Source of the DNA: Gordonia sediminis
Lineage (GTDB): Bacteria; Actinomycetota; Actinomycetes; Mycobacteriales; Mycobacteriaceae
Length of the DNA: 64,000 bases
Reading direction: 5' to 3'
Assembly (NCBI GenBank): GCA_004193205.1
Contig: RZUM01000010.1
Coordinates: forward strand, 180,182-244,181
In this document: one piece after another, positions 1-7,703 of the stretch
Position numbering within the stretch: position 1 is the stretch's first letter
Layout of the letters: each line of letters starts with the position of its first letter
Translations under genes and position numbers: made by a program
Notes under the pieces: model-generated
What the model was told of the DNA's origin: nothing
The model's input: the letters and a program-made list of their open reading frames with translations, nothing else
The model's database searches: none

Positions 1-1
1 C

Positions 2-400
2 GACACTACGATCGGCCCCCGCACCGGCGCATTCCTCACGATCACGGCGTGTTCGGTCGGCTTCGCCATTGCGGCGGTGGTGGTGGCGCTCTGGTTGCGT
101 CCGCGGATCGGCGGACTCGTCTCGGGCGTCGTGGCCGCGGCTGCTTATCTCGTCGCGGTCGGCATCACCATCGCGCTGCTCCCCGGGTTCCACGAGGTCC
201 CGACTGCGCTGATGAACGGTGATCGTATTCTGTTCCCCGGTTTCCCGGGTGACGTGATCGCTGACTTCCGGGTGTACACGATCGCCACCCAGGTCACCCT
301 CTGGGCGGTTCTCACCCTGATGTTCGCTCTGCTTCTCGGGCGGATGATGCGCTCACAGTCCGCAGCGCCCGTGGCAGGCCGCGAGCAACTCGCCACCTGA
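2..400 (+). CDS. cbtA: CbtA-family cobalt transporter subunit, 3' part only
   Basis: The frame is open from the window edge, so the N-terminus lies outside. What remains is about 132 residues with two hydrophobic segments and the end of a third, plus the motif HEVP followed by FPGFPGDVIADFR and a TLW membrane segment. This loop, a proline-rich start followed by an FR/TQ/LW pattern, is typical of the CbtA family, predicted cobalt transporters often paired with the small CbtB protein and controlled by B12 riboswitches. It should sit in the cytoplasmic membrane. A decayed copy of its C-terminus lies about 140 bases downstream. Family assignment is by motif memory; substrate is inferred. Confidence 0.7.
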   Translation, partial: DTTIGPRTGAFLTITACSVGFAIAAVVVALWLRPRIGGLVSGVVAAAAYLVAVGITIALLPGFHEVPTALMNGDRILFPGFPGDVIADFRVYTIATQVTLWAVLTLMFALLLGRMMRSQSAAPVAGREQLAT

Positions 401-478
401 GCCCGCTCGTCGTCACCGCCGGGCGGACCGGTCCCAACAGATCGGTGCGGTTCGGCGCTGATCCGGTTCTGGACGACC

Positions 479-514
479 GTAGGCGGCGGGCATGTGGTAG
501 GCGGCGGGCATGTG
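479..514. repeat. Perfect 18-bp tandem duplication
   Basis: Two adjacent identical 18-base units (479-496 and 497-514) lie in non-coding sequence between cbtA and its remnant. The unit reads gtaggcggcgggcatgtg. It looks like a local slippage duplication in decaying sequence. Confidence 0.8.
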
Positions 515-534
515 GGCATGCGTGGGACAGGGAC

Positions 535-668
535 GGCGGTCTCCCCGGATTTCCGGCGGACGTGATCGCTGCGTTCCGCGCCCGGGCGCTGCTGGGCCGG
601 CTCATGCTGTGGACGGTGCGGACGTGGTGTTCGCGCTCATCGTGGACAGACTCCCACGGTCGTCCTCG
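535..668 (+). pseudogene. Remnant of a second CbtA C-terminus, frameshifted
   Basis: Translation in the frame of base 541 gives LPGFPADVIAAFR and then LMLWTV, which parallels FPGFPGDVIADFR and TLWAV in the intact gene. The match then continues in another frame as VVFALIVDRL against LMFALLLGRM. The shift of frame and absence of a credible start show a broken duplicate. The rest of the 400-763 gap holds no gene I can support. Confidence 0.6.
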
Positions 669-763
669 GTCACCAGCGACGAAATGGTCGTCGAGCTCTG
701 CTGACATCGTCCGATCGAGGTGCCGACGCCGCGCGGCTTCCGGGCTGTACGGCATCGGCGCGA

Positions 764-1432
764 TCACTGCAGGACGCAGTCGCCGCACACGGCGGTGCGG
801 TCCCCGGTCACCCGGTAGATCAAGCAGCAACTGCGCCTTCGGAACTCCGGTCCCGATCGCAGCGAGCCCGATTCGACGTCGGGTTCGGCCAGGATCTCGT
901 CGGCCGCGGCGTGGGCACCCGCTGACAGCTCGGGGCGGGCGGCTGCGACGAGACGGGCCGCGCTGTTGGCGGCGGACGCGACGTTGCCGGCCAGTACGTG
1001 ACGACTGACCGCGAACCTCCGGGAGAACGCGGCGGTGACCGCCACCACTGCGGAACCGGCCCAGGGGTCGCGCTCGTCGACGAACACCACCGACAACGCG
1101 TACGGTCCGCCGAGCTGATCCTGCCACCACAGATCTTCGGCACGCCACGACATCGGCCTGTGCCGCAACGCGATGGACGCGATCTGTGGGGCCACGACGC
1201 GGGCGACGAGACCGAGATGCGCGACCGAGGCGGCGACGCGCTCCTCGACCTGCCCGGAATCGGTGCCCGCGGCGAGCGCGCTGCGCACCCTACAGACCCG
1301 GGCGTCCAGAGCCGTATCGGTCAGCAGGTCAGAAAATGACTCCCACGGGGAGTCTCGGATCTCGCCACGACGATGCGTGTCGACCGCGAAGAACGGACCC
1401 AGGTCGGCGAGGTCCTTCTCGATCGTCACCAC
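764..1432 (-). CDS. FhuF-like ferric-siderophore reductase, (2Fe-2S) protein
   Basis: 222-residue protein whose C-terminus carries Cys202, Cys203, Cys216 and Cys219, the C-C-x12-C-x2-C ligand pattern of the FhuF family, which binds an unusual [2Fe-2S] cluster. FhuF-like proteins reduce ferric iron in siderophore complexes in the cytoplasm. The N-terminal 190 residues are alpha-helical looking and poorly conserved, as usual in the actinobacterial branch. It starts with GTG; a second GTG follows immediately, so the start is uncertain by one codon. No siderophore gene is adjacent here. Iron reduction is a family inference; the cluster ligands are seen. Confidence 0.72.
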   Translation of the reverse strand: MVTIEKDLADLGPFFAVDTHRRGEIRDSPWESFSDLLTDTALDARVCRVRSALAAGTDSGQVEERVAASVAHLGLVARVVAPQIASIALRHRPMSWRAEDLWWQDQLGGPYALSVVFVDERDPWAGSAVVAVTAAFSRRFAVSRHVLAGNVASAANSAARLVAAARPELSAGAHAAADEILAEPDVESGSLRSGPEFRRRSCCLIYRVTGDRTAVCGDCVLQ

Positions 1433-1474
1433 CCAGAAGATACAGGATCTCGGTTTCGTACCTTTACAACCCGA

Positions 1475-1488
1475 GTGTCTGCTGACAC
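1475..1488. promoter_or_regulatory. Short inverted repeat upstream of acyl-CoA dehydrogenase
   Basis: GTGTC-TGCT-GACAC forms perfect 5-bp arms about 50 bases before the downstream start codon, between two divergent genes. It could be a half-sized operator for a TetR- or GntR-type fatty-acid regulator. The evidence is the symmetry and position only. Confidence 0.25.
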
Positions 1489-1536
1489 AGTATTCACCAT
1501 CGAAGTGGAACGTGTTCTGATCCCGGGGAGTGTGTG

Positions 1537-2760
1537 ATGTTCGAGTGGTCCGACGAAGACCTGATGGTCCGAGATGCGTTGCGGCAGTTCATCGACAAGG
1601 AGATCCGCCCGCATATCGACGAGCTCGAGAGCGGTCAGCTGCCGCCGTATGACATCACCCGCAAGCTGCTGCGAACCTTTGGGGTCGATGCCATGGCCTC
1701 CGATGCCCTGGAGAAGGAACTCGAGGCGGAGGCGAGCGGGAAGAAGCCGTCGGGCGGCGGTGGTGGCGGCATGGCCGGGTCGATGTTCATGATCGTCAAC
1801 ATCGAACTGGCCGGGGTCTGCCTCGGTCTCGTCGGGTCGATGGGGGTCAGCATGGGGCTGACCGCGTCGACGATCCGCGGCAAGGGCACGCTTGCGCAGA
1901 AGAAGCGCTGGCTGCCGGAGCTCGTGACCATGGAGAAGGTCGGTGCCTGGGCGATCACCGAACCGGACTCGGGGTCGGACGCCCTCGGCGGCATGAAGAC
2001 CACCGTGCGCCGCGACGGCGACGACTACCTCCTCAACGGTCAGAAGACCTTCATCACCAATGGCCCGTACGCCGACACCATCGTCGTGTTCGCCAAGCTC
2101 GACGACGGGTCCGACACCCCGATGCGTGACCGCAAGGTGCTCTCGTTCGTGCTGGACAAGGGGATGCCCGGGCTGACCCAGGGCAAAGCATTCAAGAAGA
2201 TGGGCATGATGAGCTCGCCGACGGGCGAATTGTTCTTCGACAACGTGCGCGTGGGCCGCGACCGGCTGCTCGGCGAGACCGAGGACACCGGCGAGGACGC
2301 GCGCGGCTCCGAGGGCGCCAAGGCCGGATTCACCGCCGAGCGGGTCGGTATCGCGGCGCTGTCGCTCGGCATCATCAACGAGGCGCAACGGCTGTCCATC
2401 GAGTACGCGAAGACCCGCAAGCTGTGGGGTCAGGAGATCGGCCAGTTCCAGCTCATCCAGCTCAAGCTCGCCGAGATGGAGGTCGCCCGGATCAACGTGC
2501 AGAACATGCTGTTCAGCGCCATCGAGCGGGGGCAGGCCGGCAAGCCGCTCAGTCTCGCGGAGGCCTCGGCGATGAAGCTCTACTCGTCCCGTGCCGCCAC
2601 CGAGGTCGCGATGGAGGCGGTCCAGCTGTTCGGCGGCAACGGCTACATGGCCGAGTACCGTGTCGAGCAGCTCGCACGCGACGCGAAGTCGTTGATGATC
2701 TACGCGGGTAGCAACGAGATCCAGGTGACGCACGTGGCGAAGGGGTTGCTGCGGGGGTGA
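1537..2760 (+). CDS. Acyl-CoA dehydrogenase (FadE-type)
   Basis: 407-residue flavoprotein that would oxidise acyl-CoA to 2-enoyl-CoA in beta-oxidation or branched-chain catabolism. N-terminal helical domain, then WAITEPDSGSD (FAD/substrate binding, about residue 139) and a C-terminal GGNGYMAEYRVEQ segment are all canonical. The glutamate of the usual IYEGT catalytic position is replaced (IYAGSNEIQ), while Glu269 in TAERVG sits where isovaleryl-CoA and long-chain enzymes carry their base. A glycine-rich loop at residues 73-79 interrupts the N-terminal domain. ATG at 1537 is preceded by ggggag; an in-frame GTG lies one codon upstream. Substrate cannot be told from sequence. Confidence 0.9.
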   Translation: MFEWSDEDLMVRDALRQFIDKEIRPHIDELESGQLPPYDITRKLLRTFGVDAMASDALEKELEAEASGKKPSGGGGGGMAGSMFMIVNIELAGVCLGLVGSMGVSMGLTASTIRGKGTLAQKKRWLPELVTMEKVGAWAITEPDSGSDALGGMKTTVRRDGDDYLLNGQKTFITNGPYADTIVVFAKLDDGSDTPMRDRKVLSFVLDKGMPGLTQGKAFKKMGMMSSPTGELFFDNVRVGRDRLLGETEDTGEDARGSEGAKAGFTAERVGIAALSLGIINEAQRLSIEYAKTRKLWGQEIGQFQLIQLKLAEMEVARINVQNMLFSAIERGQAGKPLSLAEASAMKLYSSRAATEVAMEAVQLFGGNGYMAEYRVEQLARDAKSLMIYAGSNEIQVTHVAKGLLRG

Positions 2761-2767
2761 CTCGCGG

Positions 2768-4042
2768 TCAGGTGCCGGTGAAGATCAGGCCGATCAGCGT
2801 GAGGTTGAGGACGACGATCAGCACCGATGCGACACCGGCGCCGACCCGCAGCGGCCATCCATCGGCGAGATCGCCCATCAGCGAGCGGTCGGAGGTGTAC
2901 CGCGCGAGCGGAATGACCGCGAACGGGATGCCGAAGCTGAGCACGACCTGACTGATCACCAGCGCCCACGTCGGATCCACGCCGAGGCCCAGGACGACGA
3001 GCGCCGGGATGATCGTCACGACGCGTCGGATCAGCAAGGGGATGCGAAGGCGCAGCAGGCCACCCATGATCGCGGCGCCGGCCGTCGACCCGACGGAGGT
3101 GGCGGCCAGGCCGCTGGCGAGCAGTCCGATCGCGAACGCGGTGGCCATCACCGGGCCCATGGCGTCGGCGACGGCGTGGTAGGCGCCCTCGATGGTGTCG
3201 GTGCCCTCCTTGCCGCGGAGATTCTGCGCTGCCAGGAGCAGCAGCGCGATGTTGACCGCCCCGGCGACAGCGAGCGCGATGCCCACGTCCCAGCGCGTCA
3301 CGCGCACGAGCCACCGTTTGCGGGACTCGGTGTCGGCGACGCCGTGACGGTCGATGACCAGCGACGAGTGGACGTAGATGGCGTGCGGCATGACCGTGGC
3401 GCCGAGCATGCTGGCGGCCAGCAGCATCGTCTCGCTGCCCTGTAGGCGGGGTACCAGCCCGCCGAGCACGTCGTCGGCGGGTGGCGGGTTGACGACGAGC
3501 CCGGCCAGGAAGCCGATGACGATGATGGCGAGCAGGCCCAGGATCACGCGCTCGAAGATGCGTTGCTGCTGGGGGTTCTGTAGCAGCAGGAGCAGCAGCG
3601 ACACCACCCCGACGATGACCCCGCCGAGCACCAGGGGGAGATCGAACAGCAGTTGCAGGGCGATGGCGCCGCCGAGGACCTCTGCGAGGTCGGTGGCGAT
3701 GGCGACCACTTCTGCCTGCGCCCAGAACGCCAGGCGTGAGCGACGGCCGAGACGCTCGCCGAGCAGGCCGGGCAGGCTGCGGCCGGTCACGATGCCGAGT
3801 TTGGCCGATTGATACTGGATCAGCATCGCGATGAGGTTGGCCAGTACCAGCACCCAGACGAGCAGGAAACCGTAGCGGGCACCCGCGGTGATGTTCGCGG
3901 CGACGTTACCGGGGTCGACGTAGGCGATGGCGGCCACGAACGCGGGCCCGAGCAGCACGGCATTGCGGAGCGCACCCCGCCGGTTCCGGAACGGGGACTT
4001 GGTGCTCTCGGTGTCGCTGCTACGCGTGCCGACCACGGTCAT
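2768..4042 (-). CDS. mntH: Nramp-family Mn2+/Fe2+ transporter
   Basis: 424 residues, about 11 membrane helices, the usual size of bacterial Nramp proteins. The metal-binding DPGN motif in helix 1 (residues 43-46) is intact and helix 6 carries MPH (as MPHAIYVHS, with Ala where many have Asn). These proteins import Mn2+ and Fe2+ with protons across the inner membrane. It is convergent with the acyl-CoA dehydrogenase (7-base gap). A 14-bp perfect palindrome about 54 bases upstream of the start suggests control by a metal-dependent repressor. Confidence 0.93.
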   Translation of the reverse strand: MTVVGTRSSDTESTKSPFRNRRGALRNAVLLGPAFVAAIAYVDPGNVAANITAGARYGFLLVWVLVLANLIAMLIQYQSAKLGIVTGRSLPGLLGERLGRRSRLAFWAQAEVVAIATDLAEVLGGAIALQLLFDLPLVLGGVIVGVVSLLLLLLQNPQQQRIFERVILGLLAIIVIGFLAGLVVNPPPADDVLGGLVPRLQGSETMLLAASMLGATVMPHAIYVHSSLVIDRHGVADTESRKRWLVRVTRWDVGIALAVAGAVNIALLLLAAQNLRGKEGTDTIEGAYHAVADAMGPVMATAFAIGLLASGLAATSVGSTAGAAIMGGLLRLRIPLLIRRVVTIIPALVVLGLGVDPTWALVISQVVLSFGIPFAVIPLARYTSDRSLMGDLADGWPLRVGAGVASVLIVVLNLTLIGLIFTGT

Positions 4043-4095
4043 CGGCCCAATCTGACACAGACTGCGCGATGTTTCAAGCGGCTCGAATAAAAAAG

Positions 4096-4109
4096 TTCGG
4101 ACGTCCGAA
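4096..4109. promoter_or_regulatory. 14-bp perfect palindrome upstream of mntH, candidate metalloregulator operator
   Basis: ttcggacgtccgaa is a perfect palindrome in the 79-base gap between xdh and mntH, in an A/T-richer patch. The GTTC...GAA layout resembles what I recall of actinobacterial MntR sites (TGTTCA...TGAACA). Binding by MntR is inference. Confidence 0.45.
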
Positions 4110-4121
4110 ATATCGGAACAC

Positions 4122-6878
4122 TCATTGCGTCAGCCGCCAGACTCGATCACGTGACATCGGCAGCTCGTACGGCCGGACTCCGATGGCCCGTCGGATCGCG
4201 TTCGCGAGCGCGGGAGCCACCGGGTTGTACGGCGATTCGCTCATCGACTTGGCGCCGAACGGGCCGAGTTCGTCGGAGGTGTCGGCGAAGTAGACCTCGG
4301 TCGTGGGGACGTCCGCCATCTGCGGCACCCGATACGTGCGGAACACCGGGGTCAGCGGCACGCCGTCGTCGAGCATGATCTCCTCGTACAGCGACGACCC
4401 GATCGCCTGCGCGACCCCGCCCTCGATCTGACCGAGACATTGCTGGGGATTCATCACCGTGCCCGCGTCGGCGGCCTGCACCGACTGCAGGATGACCACC
4501 GCGCCGGTCTCGGTGTTCACCGCCACCCGGAAGGCGTGCACGTTGAAGGCAATGGATCGCAGGTCGCCGTTCTCGACGCCGGTCGCGACGACGCGGTCAC
4601 CGTCGCGCTCGGTCGTGGGCGCGGCATCGATCATCTCCCCGAAGGTGACCACCCGGTCCCCGACGAAGTAGCCGTCGCGGCCGGGCGCGACCCGGTCGGG
4701 TTCGACGTCGGCGACGCTCGCGGCCGTTCCGGTCAGCTTTTCGCGCAACGAGACGCAGGCGGCGTGCAGGGCCTTACCGGCGACGGTGATGCCGGCCGAG
4801 GCGAAGGCGCCGGTGTCGTGCTCGGCGGCGTCGGTGTCCCCGTGGTGCAGGCGTATCCGGTCCACGGTCGTCTGCAGGGCGGTGGCGGCGATCTGGGTGT
4901 GCACCGTGGTGGTGCCATTGCCGAACTCGGCGGTGCCGATGCCCACGTCGTAGATGCCGTCGGCGCCGACCGACACCCGGCAGTGCGAGATGTGGCCGCG
5001 CGGCGCCATCGTCGCGATCGCGGCCAGTGCCATGCCCTCACCGGTGCGCCAGGCCGGGCCGTCGGGTGCGGTGACGCCGTTGCCGGCGTCGAGCGCCCGC
5101 TGGGCGAGGTCGAGGCACTGGTCGAGCCCGTAGCTGCCGTAGACGAGGTCGGCCTCGGGTTCGGGGTGGGCGATGAGAAGGGGGTCGCCGTCGGCGACCG
5201 CGTTGATACGGCGCAGTTCGAACGGGTCGATGTCGAGGGCGACGGCGAGTTCGTCGAGCGCACACTCGATCGCGAAGATCACCTGACCCAGGCCGTAACC
5301 GCGGAAGGCCCCCGACGGCGGGTTGTTGGTGTAGACGACCTCGGCGTCGATGCGTTTGGTGGGGCAGTTGTAGACGGACACCGATTCCGCACAGGCGTGG
5401 AACATCACGCCGATCGCATGGTTGCCATAGGCGCCGGTGTCGGACAGGACATCGACCTTGAGGGCGGTGAGCCGGCCGTCGTCGTCGGCGCCGAGGTTCA
5501 CGGCCACCCGGAACGGATGGCGGTAGGTCGTGCGGGTCATCTCGTCGGTGCGGGTCATCTCGTAGGCGCACGGTTTCCCGGTGCGCAACACGGCGACCGC
5601 GACGAGGTCCTCGGTGAGCAACTCCTGCTTGCCACCGAAGCCGCCGCCCACCCGGGCGCTGTACACGCGGATGCGGTCGGGCGGTAGATCCAGGATGTGC
5701 GCGAGTTCGTCACGCACCAGGAATGGCACCTGAGTGCTGGTGCGGATCACCAGACGGCCGTCGTCGTCGAGGGTGCCGATGGCGCCGTGGGTTTCCAGCT
5801 GCGCGTGGGAGACACGGGCGGTGGTCCATGTCCCGGAGACCGTGACGGCCGCATCGGCCAGTGCCGCGTCGACGTCGCCGCCGAAACCGCTGTGGAAGTC
5901 GGCGATCACGTTCTTCCCGGCGTGCGCCACCCGGTCGACGGGGGCCAGATCGGGGTGGATGAGCGGCGCGCCGGGAGTGCGTGCCTCCTCCGGATCGAAG
6001 ACCGCCGGCAGCGGTTCGTAGGTGACGTCGATGAGGCGGCAGGCCTCCTCGGCCGCGGCGGGCGTGGTGGCGACGACGGCGGCCACGCGTTGCCCGACGA
6101 ACCGCACGACCGAGTCGAGGATGCGCGTGTCGTCGGGGTCGTCCTCGCGGTGTTCGTGCCGCGCGGTGGAAAACCTTGTGGCCGGGACGTTCTCGTGGGT
6201 GAGGACCAGCAGGACACCGTCGACCGCGGCGGCCGCGGCGGTGTCGATCGCGACGATGCGTGCGTGTGCATGCGGTGAGTGCAGCACGCGGAGATAGGTC
6301 ATACCCTCCATCGACGTGTCGAACGTGTAGGGCTCGTTGCCGGTGACGACGCGCCGCGCCGCGGGAGGAGTGACGGCCCGGCCCACGACGCCGGGGATTC
6401 CGTCGATGGAACTTTGGGTGCCGTCGGCGGGATTTGGGGCGCTGTCGGCGGTGAGGCCCTGGGTGATGGCGTCGCGGATGGCGCGGTATCCCGTGCAGCG
6501 GCACAGGTTTCCCTTCATCCGGCGTGGCAGGTCGTCGAGATCGTCGGGGCCAAGGGTGGAGGCTGTGACGACCATGCCCGCGGTGCAGAATCCGCACTGG
6601 AATGCGAAATTGTCGACGAACGCCTGCTGCATTGGATGCAGGTCGTCGGGGGTGCCCAGGCCGGCGACGGTGGTCACGGCATGCCCGTCGATGCGCTGGG
6701 CCGGGTAGATGCAGGAGTGGACGGGGGTGCCGTCGACGAGGACCGAGCAGGCGCCGCAGTCGCCGGCGTCGCACCCCTTCTTCACCTCGAAGTGGGCCAG
6801 GTCGCGCAGCAGGGTGCGCAGGCACTGCCCGGCGCGGGGCGTGTGGTCGAACTGCTCATCGTTGATCGAGAACTTCAT
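4122..6878 (-). CDS. Xanthine dehydrogenase, fused [2Fe-2S] and molybdopterin subunits
   Basis: 918 residues. Residues 1-160 form the [2Fe-2S] subunit: plant-ferredoxin ligands Cys36, Cys41, Cys44 and Cys56, then the second cluster motifs CGFC and CRC. A linker leads into the molybdopterin-cytosine-dinucleotide domain from about residue 185, with GGGFGGK and FRGYG loops and Glu881 in GAKSMSE, the position of the catalytic glutamate. Separate subunits of about 160 and 750 residues are more common, so this is a fusion. The ATG overlaps the stop of the FAD subunit gene (ATGA). With 8-oxoguanine deaminase upstream, a role in hypoxanthine/xanthine to urate oxidation fits; other azaheterocycles cannot be excluded. 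Confidence 0.88.
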   Translation of the reverse strand: MKFSINDEQFDHTPRAGQCLRTLLRDLAHFEVKKGCDAGDCGACSVLVDGTPVHSCIYPAQRIDGHAVTTVAGLGTPDDLHPMQQAFVDNFAFQCGFCTAGMVVTASTLGPDDLDDLPRRMKGNLCRCTGYRAIRDAITQGLTADSAPNPADGTQSSIDGIPGVVGRAVTPPAARRVVTGNEPYTFDTSMEGMTYLRVLHSPHAHARIVAIDTAAAAAVDGVLLVLTHENVPATRFSTARHEHREDDPDDTRILDSVVRFVGQRVAAVVATTPAAAEEACRLIDVTYEPLPAVFDPEEARTPGAPLIHPDLAPVDRVAHAGKNVIADFHSGFGGDVDAALADAAVTVSGTWTTARVSHAQLETHGAIGTLDDDGRLVIRTSTQVPFLVRDELAHILDLPPDRIRVYSARVGGGFGGKQELLTEDLVAVAVLRTGKPCAYEMTRTDEMTRTTYRHPFRVAVNLGADDDGRLTALKVDVLSDTGAYGNHAIGVMFHACAESVSVYNCPTKRIDAEVVYTNNPPSGAFRGYGLGQVIFAIECALDELAVALDIDPFELRRINAVADGDPLLIAHPEPEADLVYGSYGLDQCLDLAQRALDAGNGVTAPDGPAWRTGEGMALAAIATMAPRGHISHCRVSVGADGIYDVGIGTAEFGNGTTTVHTQIAATALQTTVDRIRLHHGDTDAAEHDTGAFASAGITVAGKALHAACVSLREKLTGTAASVADVEPDRVAPGRDGYFVGDRVVTFGEMIDAAPTTERDGDRVVATGVENGDLRSIAFNVHAFRVAVNTETGAVVILQSVQAADAGTVMNPQQCLGQIEGGVAQAIGSSLYEEIMLDDGVPLTPVFRTYRVPQMADVPTTEVYFADTSDELGPFGAKSMSESPYNPVAPALANAIRRAIGVRPYELPMSRDRVWRLTQ

Positions 6879-7693
6879 GCGGCGTTGCCCCCGGCGAGTT
6901 CGGTCCGGACCTGTTCTGCCAGAACCGCCGACACCGCACGCCGCCAGTCCGCGGCACCGAGCGGGTCGGTGTAGTAGCCGTGGACGGCGACCACGTCGCG
7001 TCGCAGGGTGGCCGGGTCGGGTATCGACGGGTAGCGCAGCATCGTCGGGCGCAGGGTGGCGGCGGTGATGCCGACGACGGTCGAACCGTCCTCGTCGACC
7101 CGCCCGGTGACGACGGCCCCGGACCGGCCGAGTTCGGCGAGGGCGATCTTGCGCATCGCGGTGCGCGCCCGCATCGACGCGCCGGGGATGTCGACCGCGC
7201 GCAGCACCTCACCCGGGGCGAGGGAATTGGTGCCGTTGCCGGTGATCAACTCCGCGACCGGGATTCGACGGTCGGTGCCATCAGGGCACCAGATGACGAC
7301 GATGCCGTCGAGGCCGGCGGCCAGCGACACCATCGCGGCGGCCGCGAACGACCGGCAGATGTTGCCCCCCACCGTCGCGACGTGCCAGATCTTGAACGAG
7401 GCGAGCAGCGCGTTCGCGCACGCGGGAAACAACGGCTGGGCACGCCACGGCGCACGTGGTGCGAGAGCGGCGAGTTCGGCGATGGTGCAGGTGGCGCCGA
7501 TACGCAGGCCGCCGTCGGGCAGACCCTCGAGTGCCGGCCAGCCCAGGGTGGTCAGGTCGACGACTCCGTCGGCGTCGACCTGCGGTTCGGAGAAGAACCA
7601 CGTGCCACCGGCGACGAACCGTTCGCCCGGCGCGAGGGCGAGGTCGTCGCGGGTGCGGGCGTGGCGGTAGCCGACGATCGTGTTGAGGTCCAC
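6875..7693 (-). CDS. Xanthine dehydrogenase FAD-binding subunit
   Basis: 272 residues of the molybdopterin-dehydrogenase FAD family. The ADP/FAD binding segments VAGGTWFF (near residue 28) and TVGGNICRSF (near residue 112) are visible, followed by the C-terminal CO-dehydrogenase flavoprotein domain. It passes electrons from the Fe-S clusters of the fused partner to NAD+ or another acceptor. GTG start; its stop overlaps the start of the fused Fe-S/Mo subunit by four bases, so the two are translationally coupled. Eleven bases separate it from the deaminase upstream, implying one three-gene transcript. Confidence 0.88.
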   Translation of the reverse strand: MDLNTIVGYRHARTRDDLALAPGERFVAGGTWFFSEPQVDADGVVDLTTLGWPALEGLPDGGLRIGATCTIAELAALAPRAPWRAQPLFPACANALLASFKIWHVATVGGNICRSFAAAAMVSLAAGLDGIVVIWCPDGTDRRIPVAELITGNGTNSLAPGEVLRAVDIPGASMRARTAMRKIALAELGRSGAVVTGRVDEDGSTVVGITAATLRPTMLRYPSIPDPATLRRDVVAVHGYYTDPLGAADWRRAVSAVLAEQVRTELAGGNAA

Positions 7694-7703
7694 CGTCCCA
7701 GTC

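Noticed and set aside
1426-2733. Long minus-strand open frame of 435 codons opposite the acyl-CoA dehydrogenase
   Set aside because: Arg/His/Leu/Asp-rich antisense composition with no motifs; the plus-strand frame is a clear enzyme.
4440-5687. Plus-strand open frame opposite xanthine dehydrogenase
   Set aside because: Gly/Val/Asp/Arg-rich antisense artefact of GC-rich codon use; no ribosome site or family features.
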